DNA of 47,504 nucleotides from Sulfuricurvum sp. (GTDB lineage Bacteria; Campylobacterota; Campylobacteria; Campylobacterales; Sulfurimonadaceae): NCBI GenBank assembly GCA_024762585.1, contig JANTHE010000002.1, positions 1 to 47,504 of the forward strand, read 5' to 3'. Shown piece by piece: positions 8,136 to 17,405 of this stretch (position 1 is its first letter; each line of letters starts with the position of its first letter). The notes under the pieces were generated by a model. It saw only the letters and a program-made list of their open reading frames with translations, ran no database searches and was not told where the DNA came from. The position numbers and the translations under genes were made by a program.

Positions 8136-9842
8136 ATGATGAAAAGAATATTTTTGATACTGCTGGTTTTGACCGGGCTGCAACTGAGTGCCGCCGACCG
8201 ATCAGACAGCCAGAACCTCTACCGGATGATCGGCCGGATGCTGATTGTCGGTTTTGATGCGCAGACGCTTGAGCCCTCAGACCCTTTTGCGAAAGCCATT
8301 CGGCGTTACCGCCCCGGCGGGGTTATTCTCTTTGACCGTGATTTCCATGACCGCAACCGTACGAAAAACATCGCTTCACCGCAGCAGCTTAAAACATTGA
8401 CGTCGCAGCTGCAGGCTTTGTCGCCTTCTCCTATCCTGATTGCTGTGGATCAAGAAGGCGGCAGCGTGCAGCGTTTAAAGCCCCGTGACGGGTTTATTGA
8501 TACGCCTTCGGCCAAAAGTATCGGAGACAGGAATGATTCGGAGTATGCAAAACAGGTATACGACACACTCGCGAACGAGATTGAAAACGAAGGTATCAAT
8601 GCCGATTTCGCGCCGGTGGTCGATCTTGCCCTCAACCAGAAAAACCATGTTATTTACGGGCTGAAACGCGCCTATGGAAAATCACCGCAGAAGGTGGCGC
8701 ACTTTGCAGGCATTTTTGCCAATGCGCTGCATGCGCATAACATCATCAGCGTATTGAAACATTTTCCCGGTCACGGTTCATCGCGGGAGGATTCGCACAG
8801 GGGATTTGTGGACGTTACGCATACATGGTCGGCCGTCGAGCTTGAGCCGTACAAAATCCTCATCGAATCGGGCAGGGCGGAGATGATTATGACAGCCCAC
8901 GTCTTTAACCGCAATCTTGACCCCGACTATCCCGCAACGCTGTCGAAAAAAACCAATACAGGGCTGTTGCGGGGTACGCTTGGTTTTAAAGGCGTCATCG
9001 TCAGCGATGACCTGCAGATGAGGGCGATCTCCGGGCACTATTCGTTGCGCGAAACGGTGCGGCTGGCGATCAATGCCGGGGTGGATATGCTGCTCTTTGG
9101 AAATCAGCTCGGCCATACGTCGCTCAAAGAGGCGGCCGATGCGGTTTATGCGGAGGTAAAAGCGGGGCATATTTCGCGCGAACGTATTGCAGAGTCGAAT
9201 CGCCGCATAGAAAAACTGTTTAATAAGTACCGCATCGGCGACCCAAAGATCATCGACCGTCCCATTGACTTCGGGCCCGAACGCATTGCTTTGACGAAAC
9301 GCTATATCAAACAGCATTACGGCAAGACAGTAGGAGAGATCACGATCGATCCGAAAATTATCGTCTTGCACTGGACGGCGGAGATGGATACCGACCGCTC
9401 ATTTGAGCTGTTGAAACCCGAGCTGCTGCGCGGTGCGCGTACCGATATCGCATCGGCTGGGGCGCTGAATGTTTCGGCGCATTTCCTTGTTGCCCGAGAC
9501 GGCACCATTTACCGGTTGATGCCGGAAAATTGGATGGCGCGCCATGTTATCGGGCTGAACTACAACAGTATCGGCATCGAAAATGTTGGTGGAGAGAACA
9601 ATGAGAAAGAAGATCTTACACCCGCACAGGTACGCGCGAACATCATGCTGATACGGTATTTGAAACGAAAATTTCCGGACATTGAGTATCTGATAGGCCA
9701 TTATGATTACCGCAAGATGGAAAAGAGCAAACTCTGGTTGGAGAGGGACAGCGGGTATCGGACAGAAAAAAGCGATCCGGGCCCTCATTTTATGCATGAG
9801 GTGCGAGCGGCCGTTTCCGATTTGGATCTGAAAGCGCCTTAA
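8136..9842 (+). CDS. Exported beta-N-acetylhexosaminidase (GH3, NagZ-like) fused to AmpD-like N-acetylmuramoyl-L-alanine amidase (Amidase_2)
   Basis: Signal peptide MMKRIFLILLVLTGLQLSAA; GH3 motifs KHFPGHGSSREDSHR and GVIVSDDLQMRAI; C-terminal VLHWTAE...SAHFLVARDG...IGIENVGG...GHYDY...SDPGPHF. Confidence 0.9.
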   Translation: MMKRIFLILLVLTGLQLSAADRSDSQNLYRMIGRMLIVGFDAQTLEPSDPFAKAIRRYRPGGVILFDRDFHDRNRTKNIASPQQLKTLTSQLQALSPSPILIAVDQEGGSVQRLKPRDGFIDTPSAKSIGDRNDSEYAKQVYDTLANEIENEGINADFAPVVDLALNQKNHVIYGLKRAYGKSPQKVAHFAGIFANALHAHNIISVLKHFPGHGSSREDSHRGFVDVTHTWSAVELEPYKILIESGRAEMIMTAHVFNRNLDPDYPATLSKKTNTGLLRGTLGFKGVIVSDDLQMRAISGHYSLRETVRLAINAGVDMLLFGNQLGHTSLKEAADAVYAEVKAGHISRERIAESNRRIEKLFNKYRIGDPKIIDRPIDFGPERIALTKRYIKQHYGKTVGEITIDPKIIVLHWTAEMDTDRSFELLKPELLRGARTDIASAGALNVSAHFLVARDGTIYRLMPENWMARHVIGLNYNSIGIENVGGENNEKEDLTPAQVRANIMLIRYLKRKFPDIEYLIGHYDYRKMEKSKLWLERDSGYRTEKSDPGPHFMHEVRAAVSDLDLKAP

Positions 9843-11332
9843 TGGGATTTTCGGCACTCGACTGGACTGTTTTTGCAGGTTATTTCGCCGTGCTCGCCGT
9901 CAGCTCCTGGCTTTTTTCACGTTTTGCCATTCGCACCTCACGCGACTATTTTGTTGGGGGAAACAGTGTCCCGATGGCCGCGGCAGCTGTCTCGGTACTG
10001 GCGACCACGCAATCGGCTGCAACCTTTTTGGGCGGGCCGGAGTTCGCGTATCGGAAAGACCTTACCTTTATTGGCTTTTATTTTTCTGCGCTGCTGGCCG
10101 TCTTTTTTGTTGCCAAGATACTTGTGCCGCGTTTATATGAAATCCGGGCCGTTACTGTCTATGAATTGTTGGAGAAACGCTACGGCGCTAGGGCGAAGAG
10201 GGCGGCGGGGGTGATGTTTCTTGTCGGACGTATTTTTGCCAGCGGGGCGAGACTCTATATCGGTGCTCTTGCAGTGGCGATGATAGTGTATGGCGATATT
10301 ACTGCAATTCATATGGCTGTTGCGATCGGTTTGCTGATTTTCGGAGCGCTGTTATATGCCTATTTCGGAGGCGTGAAATCCGTTATTTACAGCGATGCCA
10401 TTCAGGCGTTTACCTATATCGGAGCCGGAGTGGCGGTGCTGGTTTATCTTTTTAATGTTCTGCAGGCGGACTTTTCTTCTTTAATGCAGGTGCTTTTGTC
10501 CGAGGGGAAACTGCATGTCGTTGACGCGGCAGACGGAACGTTCAGCGTTTGGAATCTATTGGCCGGCTGGCTGCTGCTCAATATCGCGGCGTATGGGCTT
10601 GATCAGGATATGGCGCAGCGTGTGCTCAGCTGCAAAGATCAAAAAGCGGGTGAACGTGCACTCTATGTGTCTATTTTACTGACCATTCCTGTTGTATTGC
10701 TTTTCCTGGCCATCGGTCTGCTGCTTTATCTTTTTTACCATCACCCCGAGCTTTCAGAGTTTGCCGGAACGGAAGAAGATAGCTTTGGCGGCGAAAAGAT
10801 TAAAATATTCATGAGCTTTATCCTCTACGAAATGCCTGAGGGCCTGAGAGGGTTTGTCACTGTCGGCGCGATCGCCGCAGCGCTCTCCTCCACGAACTCT
10901 GTGCTTTCGGCCATGGCTTCGGTCGCGGTCGAGGATCTCTATCGGCCCTGGCAGGAGCAAAAAGGCACAAAGCCCGAACGTCATTATGTCAGAGCCGGTC
11001 GTCTGGCAGTGCTGACTTTCGCATGTTTACTCTCTTTGATGGCAATGGTCAGTTTTTATTGGCAGCGCTACAGCGAGTTGCCGCTGCTGAGTTTCGCACT
11101 GGGCGTTATGGGGTTTGCCTATGCCGGTTTGCTGGGAGTGTATGCCAGTGCACTTTTTTCCAAACGAGACTCCGGCGGACGGGTGCCGTTTGCTCTTGTG
11201 GGCGGTTTTTTTACGGTTGCGCTGTTTCAACCTTATTGGTTCGGCGGTAATATCGGTCCTGCATGGCCGCTGGTGATTGGAACGGCAGTTTCGTTTTTAA
11301 TCATGCAGACAGGCAAGAGCGGGGTTGAATGA
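9842..11332 (+). CDS. Sodium:solute symporter (SSS family)
   Basis: About 13 hydrophobic segments; RDYFVGGNSVPMAAAAVSVLATTQSAATFLGGPEFAYRKDL; AAALSSTNSVLSAMASVAVEDLYRP; start overlaps the nagZ-ampD stop by 1 nt. Confidence 0.88.
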   Translation: MGFSALDWTVFAGYFAVLAVSSWLFSRFAIRTSRDYFVGGNSVPMAAAAVSVLATTQSAATFLGGPEFAYRKDLTFIGFYFSALLAVFFVAKILVPRLYEIRAVTVYELLEKRYGARAKRAAGVMFLVGRIFASGARLYIGALAVAMIVYGDITAIHMAVAIGLLIFGALLYAYFGGVKSVIYSDAIQAFTYIGAGVAVLVYLFNVLQADFSSLMQVLLSEGKLHVVDAADGTFSVWNLLAGWLLLNIAAYGLDQDMAQRVLSCKDQKAGERALYVSILLTIPVVLLFLAIGLLLYLFYHHPELSEFAGTEEDSFGGEKIKIFMSFILYEMPEGLRGFVTVGAIAAALSSTNSVLSAMASVAVEDLYRPWQEQKGTKPERHYVRAGRLAVLTFACLLSLMAMVSFYWQRYSELPLLSFALGVMGFAYAGLLGVYASALFSKRDSGGRVPFALVGGFFTVALFQPYWFGGNIGPAWPLVIGTAVSFLIMQTGKSGVE

Positions 11333-11389
11333 AATAAAATATTGAAGTGCACCCGAAATAGGCAGGTGGGGCAGTAGAAATAAAATTTT

Positions 11390-11410
11390 TTTAGTGTATA
11401 CTAACTGATG
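11390..11410 (+). promoter_or_regulatory. Candidate promoter / dyad TTAGTGTATACTAA before GGDEF-EAL gene
   Basis: TATACT -10-like element and short TTAGT/ACTAA dyad upstream of TTG start at 11442. Confidence 0.25.
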
Positions 11411-11441
11411 TTTAGATTTTGTTATTGAACAAGGGTGAGGA

Positions 11442-13373
11442 TTGTTTCGTTTGAATACATTTGAAAACTATCTTACCAGTGGATTTGAATTCAGCGACGA
11501 CGAATACGAATTAAAATCGAAATATATTTTTATGAACAGTATGTTTGCAGCTGTTTTGATTGTCGTGACCGTGCTTATGGTGTTGCTGATTTTAAAAGAA
11601 AATTATGTATTCGCGGGCGCCAACGCCATTTTTCTTGTTTTAAATTTCTTTTTTATCTATTTGTTACGCAAAAGCAGAACTCTTTACAGTGTCATCATAC
11701 CGGTGATATTACTTTCGAGTATCGTTCTCGTAACGATTGCATTGTCGTTGAATCCTGCAGAGCATGTCAGGGTGGCCTGGTTTTTGGTCATCATAGTGCT
11801 GGCATTTTTTCTAGGCGGCAAACCGCTTGGTTCGGCAGCAACGTTTTTAAGTCTGTTTTCCATTTACTCTGTGTCATTTTTCGGGTCAGAGCCAATGGAC
11901 GGTTATACACTGTTTTTATCGTCTGTCATCATTACGCTCGGTGCTCTGTTTATCTATCAATATGAAAAAAGAAGTACAAAAGCACGCAAAATCCTTCTGC
12001 GCATCAACCGGGATCTGGAAAAAAGAATTAAGGATGAAACGAAGAAAAGGACCATCAAGCTCAATGAGCAAAAAGCAATATTCGAACACCTTGCGCACTA
12101 TGATCCTCTGACTGAACTGCCAAACAGAACGCTGTTGAATGACAGACTGAAACACGCTTTGGCGCGTGCAAAAAGGCTCAATACCAAGCTGGCGCTGCTG
12201 TTTCTGGATCTGGATTTTTTCAAAGAGATCAATGATTCGCTGGGGCACCATATCGGCGACAGGGTTTTGAAAGTCGTTGCGCAAAGGCTGCAAAACGAGC
12301 TTCGGGTTTCTGATACGATCGCGCGCCTTGGAGGCGACGAATTCACTGTTTTGCTCGAAGATATCCATGATGGTGCGCAGGTTGTGGAAGTGGCAGGAAA
12401 ACTGCTGAATTCACTTAAGGAGTCTATCTGTATCGATGAGCACGAAGTATTTCTCTCCATCAGTATTGGAATCAGTACTTATCCTGATGATGGTGACAGT
12501 GCGCAAATATTACTGCAAAATGCAGATGCGGCAATGTATGGCGCCAAGCATGAGGGAAGAAATGCCTATCGTTTTTATGCAAAAGAGATGACCGAACACG
12601 CCCTTAAAAGAGTAACGCTTGAAACGGAAATGCGTCATGCAATGCGAAACGGAGAGTTTATACTCTACTACCAGCCTCAAGTCGATACCAGAACCGGCAC
12701 ATTAACCGGGATGGAAGCGCTGATCAGATGGTATCACCCGGAGGAGGGACTGAAAATGCCCGGCGAGTTCATCCCGTTGGCAGAAACGACTCAGATTATC
12801 ATACCCTTGGGGGAGTGGGTACTCAGAACTGCGTGCGTTCAGGCAAAAGCATGGCGTGACAACGGGATCAATCCGGGGAGGATCTCCGTTAATCTGTCGG
12901 TAAACCAGTTGAGGCACAACAGCGTCGTTTACATGATCAAAGAGTGCCTGGAAGAGACCGGATGCAAAGCAGAGTGGATCGAGCTGGAAATAACAGAGAG
13001 CTTTATGATGCAAAATCCTGATCAATCATCAACGCTTCTGAAACAGATTCGAAACCTCGGAATCACACTCTCCATTGATGATTTCGGGACCGGATACTCT
13101 TCGCTGGCCTATCTGAAACGCCTGTCGATCGACAAGCTGAAAATCGACCGCTCTTTTATCGTGGATCTTCCCGAGGGGAAAGAGGATGAAACGATCGTCG
13201 AGACCATCATTTCTATCGCAGAGAGTCTCGGACTGGAAGTGATTGCGGAGGGGGTGGAGACAGAAGCGCAGAAAAATTTCTTGCAAAAAGCCGGCTGTCA
13301 TCTGGCGCAGGGATATCTGTATGCCAAGCCCATGCCGGCAGAAATTATAGAAAAAGAGTTTTTAAATCATTAA
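11442..13373 (+). CDS. Membrane-anchored GGDEF-EAL protein (diguanylate cyclase/phosphodiesterase)
   Basis: About 6 N-terminal hydrophobic segments; RVSD (I-site RxxD) then TIARLGGDEF; EALIRW, LEITES, IDDFGTGYSSL, AEGVET all intact; TTG start. Confidence 0.92.
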   Translation: MFRLNTFENYLTSGFEFSDDEYELKSKYIFMNSMFAAVLIVVTVLMVLLILKENYVFAGANAIFLVLNFFFIYLLRKSRTLYSVIIPVILLSSIVLVTIALSLNPAEHVRVAWFLVIIVLAFFLGGKPLGSAATFLSLFSIYSVSFFGSEPMDGYTLFLSSVIITLGALFIYQYEKRSTKARKILLRINRDLEKRIKDETKKRTIKLNEQKAIFEHLAHYDPLTELPNRTLLNDRLKHALARAKRLNTKLALLFLDLDFFKEINDSLGHHIGDRVLKVVAQRLQNELRVSDTIARLGGDEFTVLLEDIHDGAQVVEVAGKLLNSLKESICIDEHEVFLSISIGISTYPDDGDSAQILLQNADAAMYGAKHEGRNAYRFYAKEMTEHALKRVTLETEMRHAMRNGEFILYYQPQVDTRTGTLTGMEALIRWYHPEEGLKMPGEFIPLAETTQIIIPLGEWVLRTACVQAKAWRDNGINPGRISVNLSVNQLRHNSVVYMIKECLEETGCKAEWIELEITESFMMQNPDQSSTLLKQIRNLGITLSIDDFGTGYSSLAYLKRLSIDKLKIDRSFIVDLPEGKEDETIVETIISIAESLGLEVIAEGVETEAQKNFLQKAGCHLAQGYLYAKPMPAEIIEKEFLNH

Positions 13374-13383
13374 AAGGATAGAG

Positions 13384-14409
13384 ATGGATATAGAGTTTCA
13401 TAAGTTGATCAGAGACAGAAAAGAGATATCGGTACGTTATGATCCGAAACATCAGGCAATCTGGGGCTACCAAAACCCTCAGAAACGTCCATGTTTCAGT
13501 ATGCCCATGCTGCAGGAGGTGCATGAACTTCAGCGTGCTATCATTGACTATTTCAAGTACTACGATATGGAGCCGAAGACCCCCATCAAGTACTTCGTTA
13601 ATGCTTCGCAGGTACCGCAGATCTATAATTACGGCGGTGACCTGGACCTTTTTTCTTCGTTGATTCTCAAGCGCGATTATGAAGCGCTGTACCAATATGC
13701 CAAACTCTGCATCGATGTCGTTTACTATAACGCGGTCAATCTGCATCTGCCGATTACGACCATCTCGGTTGTTGAGGGGACGGCACTCGGAGGCGGCTTG
13801 GAGGCGGCATTGTCTTGTAATGTTTGTATTGCTGAGGAGCAGGTCCAGATGGGCGTTCCGGAAATCCGCTTCAATCTGATACCGGGAATGGGTGCATACA
13901 GTCTGCTGGCAAGATCGGTGGGGATAAGAACGGCGGAAGAAATTATCTCCAGCGGTAAAACCTATGATGCGGCGACTCTGCACGAGATGGGTGTCATTAC
14001 AATGCTTTCAAAGAACGGGGAAGCAGAAAAGAGTGCGAACAGGTTTATGAAAAGGCATGGGCAGTTTTTCAACGGGATGCAGGCAATGCAGGCAGCAAGA
14101 CACCGCTATGCGCCTATTGATTACGATGAGCTGCTCGATATTACAAGAATCTGGGTCGAAGCGGCACTGAAGCTGACCGAAAAAGATATTAAAATGATGA
14201 AGAAGCTTGTCGAGGCACAAAATCAGAAAAATATTGATGAAACCAAAAGGCTGAGAACGAAACAGGATCGCCGGTTTGTAGAGCAGCCTGCCGTATTTCC
14301 AATGATGGACAGTCATGGAAACATTGTTGTCCGTGACCGAAGAGCCAATCGTGACCAAAGAAGAGGCGCGGCTTTCAGCAGCGCTGCGAACGCATCCAGA
14401 GCCAGCTGA
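13384..14409 (+). CDS. RpfF-like crotonase, putative diffusible signal factor (DSF) synthase
   Basis: FNP-type core NYGGDLDLFSSLI...VEGTALGGGLEAALSCNVCIAEEQVQMGVPEIRFNLIPGMGAYSLLAR...ITRIWVEAALKLTEKDIKMMKKLVEAQ, closely resembling RpfF; both glutamates present. Confidence 0.8.
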   Translation: MDIEFHKLIRDRKEISVRYDPKHQAIWGYQNPQKRPCFSMPMLQEVHELQRAIIDYFKYYDMEPKTPIKYFVNASQVPQIYNYGGDLDLFSSLILKRDYEALYQYAKLCIDVVYYNAVNLHLPITTISVVEGTALGGGLEAALSCNVCIAEEQVQMGVPEIRFNLIPGMGAYSLLARSVGIRTAEEIISSGKTYDAATLHEMGVITMLSKNGEAEKSANRFMKRHGQFFNGMQAMQAARHRYAPIDYDELLDITRIWVEAALKLTEKDIKMMKKLVEAQNQKNIDETKRLRTKQDRRFVEQPAVFPMMDSHGNIVVRDRRANRDQRRGAAFSSAANASRAS

Positions 14410-14450
14410 TGGCACTCACTTCGTTGTTATAAATATTCAGCATATTCAGA

Positions 14451-15551
14451 ATGAAAACTACAAACACGTTGACGCCGGAGTATTATATCGGAGTAATGTC
14501 CGGCACCAGCCTGGATGGGATAGATGTGTCTGTATGCCGTATGACAGAAGCGGGGATGACGCTCACACACTCTTTTTATCAACCGTTCGATGCGATTTTA
14601 AAAGAGAGAATATTGCATCTGATCGATGCAGAGTGCACCCTTAGGGATATTGGCGAGGTCGATCATCAACTGGGACATCTATTTGCCGATGCTGTCATTG
14701 AAACGCTTGAGGGCTGTCAACTTGAACCGTCAAGGATTGCGGCCATAGGGCTGCATGGCCAGACTGTATGGCATCAGCCCGATTCTGTGACTCCTTTTAC
14801 GATGCAGCTGGGAGATCCAAATATTGTCGCGGTGCGCACCGGCATCAAAACGGTGGCTGATTTTCGCCGCAGGGATATCGCCCTGGGCGGGCAGGGTGCT
14901 CCGATTGCTCCGGCATTTCATCAATTTCTGTTTGGATCGCTGGTCGGTGATACGGTGGTGGTGAATATAGGCGGCATGTCCAATATCAGCGTGTTGGGCA
15001 ATATGGTTCAGGGGTACGATACAGGACCAGGAAATGTCCTGATGGATGCTTGGTGTCATGAGAAATTTAATGTCACGTTTGACAAAGATGGTGTGATCGC
15101 GCAGCGTGCAGCAATGGATGAGGCCATGCTGGAGGCAATGCTTGCTGATCGCTATTTTTTGCTTCCTGCTCCCAAAAGTACCGGCCGGGAATATTTTAAT
15201 CGTGATTGGCTTCGGCCGTTCGTACAAGCAGGTATGCGTGATGACACTGTTTTGGCGACACTGACGGAGTTCACTGCATGCAGCATTGCCAACGAAGTGC
15301 GAAGGTTTGCACCGGAGCGTTTGCTGCTATGCGGCGGTGGTGCGAACAATGTTTTTTTGCGCGGACGCATCGCATCGCAGCTCGATGGTGTCGAAGTGGT
15401 CTGTACCGACACGTATGGAATTCCCGGAGACTGGATGGAATCAATGGCATTCGCATGGTTGGCATATAAACGGCTGCGTGAAGAGGCAATCGAACTAAAA
15501 AATGTAACGGGTGCGTCTCAAAATACCATTTTGGGGGCTGTGTATGCATAA
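14451..15551 (+). CDS. anmK: Anhydro-N-acetylmuramic acid kinase
   Basis: YIGVMSGTSLDGIDVSVCRM; GLHGQTVWHQP; DTGPGNVLMDAW; LLLCGGGANN. Confidence 0.95.
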   Translation: MKTTNTLTPEYYIGVMSGTSLDGIDVSVCRMTEAGMTLTHSFYQPFDAILKERILHLIDAECTLRDIGEVDHQLGHLFADAVIETLEGCQLEPSRIAAIGLHGQTVWHQPDSVTPFTMQLGDPNIVAVRTGIKTVADFRRRDIALGGQGAPIAPAFHQFLFGSLVGDTVVVNIGGMSNISVLGNMVQGYDTGPGNVLMDAWCHEKFNVTFDKDGVIAQRAAMDEAMLEAMLADRYFLLPAPKSTGREYFNRDWLRPFVQAGMRDDTVLATLTEFTACSIANEVRRFAPERLLLCGGGANNVFLRGRIASQLDGVEVVCTDTYGIPGDWMESMAFAWLAYKRLREEAIELKNVTGASQNTILGAVYA

Positions 15552-16488
15552 GGTGATTGCATGGCTGAAAGAGACGCCATATGCAGCCTGGGAAGTGACT
15601 GTCGCAAGCGAGGATGCCAGTTTTCGTCGCTATTTTCGATTGCAGCGTGACGGTGAGACATGCATTGTGATGGATGCGTCGCTGGAAACAGCTACGCTTG
15701 CCCCGTTTCTTGATGTGACCGAGAGGCTATGTAAGGTCGGGGTGAGGGTGCCAAAGGTCTATGCTGAAGATCGCACACAGGGTTTTTTGGTGTTGGAGGA
15801 TTTCGGTTCGCAACCGCTGCAAGGTGCGCTCGATGGTTCGAATTTTAAAATGCTTTATCGCCAATGCATGGAAGAGATCGTGAAAATGCAGTGTGCAAAT
15901 GTTGATGGGCTGCCACTATATGACAAAGCATTTTTGCATTTCGAGATGAATTTGATGCAGCAATGGTTTTTGCAAAGGTATCTTGGATGGACATTGAGCC
16001 CAAATGATCACTCTGTGCTTTCCAATGTATTCAATTCAATATCGGAAATCGTACTGCAACAGCCTCAGGGCGTCTTTGTCCATCGCGATTATCATTCTCG
16101 AAATATTATGCTGACACCCGGCGGAAAAGCAGGTGTCATTGATTATCAGGATGCCATGAACGGTGCCGTCACGTACGATCTTGTTTCATTGTTAAAAGAT
16201 CTCTATATTCGTTTTGACACTGAGGACATTGAAGCATTGGCCCTGGAATTTCGGGATATGGCCGGCTTGGATGTTGATGATTCGACGTTTCTCAAGTGGT
16301 TTGATTTTATGGGCATGCAGCGTCATATCAAGGTGCTGGGTATTTTCAGCCGACTCTATCTCAGAGACAACAAGAGCGGCTATCTGAAAGACCTGCCATT
16401 GACGTTGCGCTATACCATTGAAGCGGCGGAGCGATACGAAGAGACGAAGCCGCTGGCAAAATTACTAAAAAGAGTAGAATTGCCGTAG
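15544..16488 (+). CDS. amgK: AmgK-like N-acetylmuramate/N-acetylglucosamine kinase (aminoglycoside phosphotransferase fold)
   Basis: ASFRRYFRL; VFVHRDYHSRNIMLTPGGKAGVIDYQDAMNGAVTYDLVSLLKDLYI; overlaps anmK by 8 nt. Confidence 0.85.
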   Translation: MHKVIAWLKETPYAAWEVTVASEDASFRRYFRLQRDGETCIVMDASLETATLAPFLDVTERLCKVGVRVPKVYAEDRTQGFLVLEDFGSQPLQGALDGSNFKMLYRQCMEEIVKMQCANVDGLPLYDKAFLHFEMNLMQQWFLQRYLGWTLSPNDHSVLSNVFNSISEIVLQQPQGVFVHRDYHSRNIMLTPGGKAGVIDYQDAMNGAVTYDLVSLLKDLYIRFDTEDIEALALEFRDMAGLDVDDSTFLKWFDFMGMQRHIKVLGIFSRLYLRDNKSGYLKDLPLTLRYTIEAAERYEETKPLAKLLKRVELP

Positions 16489-16547
16489 CAGTCTGAGGCG
16501 TGAAAAATACTGTTTATTCGCAGTGCAGATGCCTTGACAGTAAATAT

Positions 16548-17405
16548 TCAAGAAGTCAGGAGATCGGTGTGCTGGCCGTCAATGGATTTTGAGCCGTTGT
16601 CCGCAGTAAATGTTTTCTCATGATGGGCTTCGATTTCAACACGTTTTTTAAACAGTGTATGCGTCAGTACAATGACATTGAATACCGGTGTGATATATGC
16701 CGCAAAAGGAATGAGCGCGACAACATAAAGAGTGAACGTTGTCATACGCAAGGTGCCGCCGTGATACGCCATGATCAACTTGAAATGCTCTTTGGTCGTC
16801 GTTTCGGAAGAGACATCAAGCAAATAGAGCTTATGGAAAAGATAATAAAATGGAAGGTTGAATGCGACAAGATTAAGCAGGGGAACGAAATACAGTGGCG
16901 TTAGGAGTAAAAATAGTAAAAACATGACAATAACATGTTTTGTTGTTGCCAGTAAAATATCGAAGATAGAACCATGATGCTCAAGCGGGAGTTGACTGTA
17001 GTGCCGCCGATGTATCTCTTTGACAATATATGGAGTCAAAAAGCCTATGATAATGAGCGCGATAAACATAGCGAATATAAAGGTAATAATCCCACCGACG
17101 GTAAACACAATGAAGCTGACCAGCCAGGAGGTGACGGTATGTTCCATCAGAAAACGCAACACGGCTGAACCGCCTTCAACCGTAGTGAGGTTATGCTCTT
17201 CTTTTATAATGCCGTTTTCGACAGAGCGTTGTTGCTGTTCGATCTGAAGCGTGCTCTGCTGCAACGCATTAAGTCCTGCTCCCGCCGCGCCGAAAAAGAA
17301 GATATACATCACGACAATGGTTCCCACGAACGGAATAAGGGCAAATTGCAGCATCTTTTTGCTAAAAAAATCCTTGACGCTGATACTCCAGACATTTTGA
17401 TTCAT
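16548..17405 (-). CDS. EI24 / CysZ-like integral membrane protein
   Basis: Hydrophobic multi-TM protein with EI24-like C-terminal region. Confidence 0.65.
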   Translation of the reverse strand: MNQNVWSISVKDFFSKKMLQFALIPFVGTIVVMYIFFFGAAGAGLNALQQSTLQIEQQQRSVENGIIKEEHNLTTVEGGSAVLRFLMEHTVTSWLVSFIVFTVGGIITFIFAMFIALIIIGFLTPYIVKEIHRRHYSQLPLEHHGSIFDILLATTKHVIVMFLLFLLLTPLYFVPLLNLVAFNLPFYYLFHKLYLLDVSSETTTKEHFKLIMAYHGGTLRMTTFTLYVVALIPFAAYITPVFNVIVLTHTLFKKRVEIEAHHEKTFTADNGSKSIDGQHTDLLTS

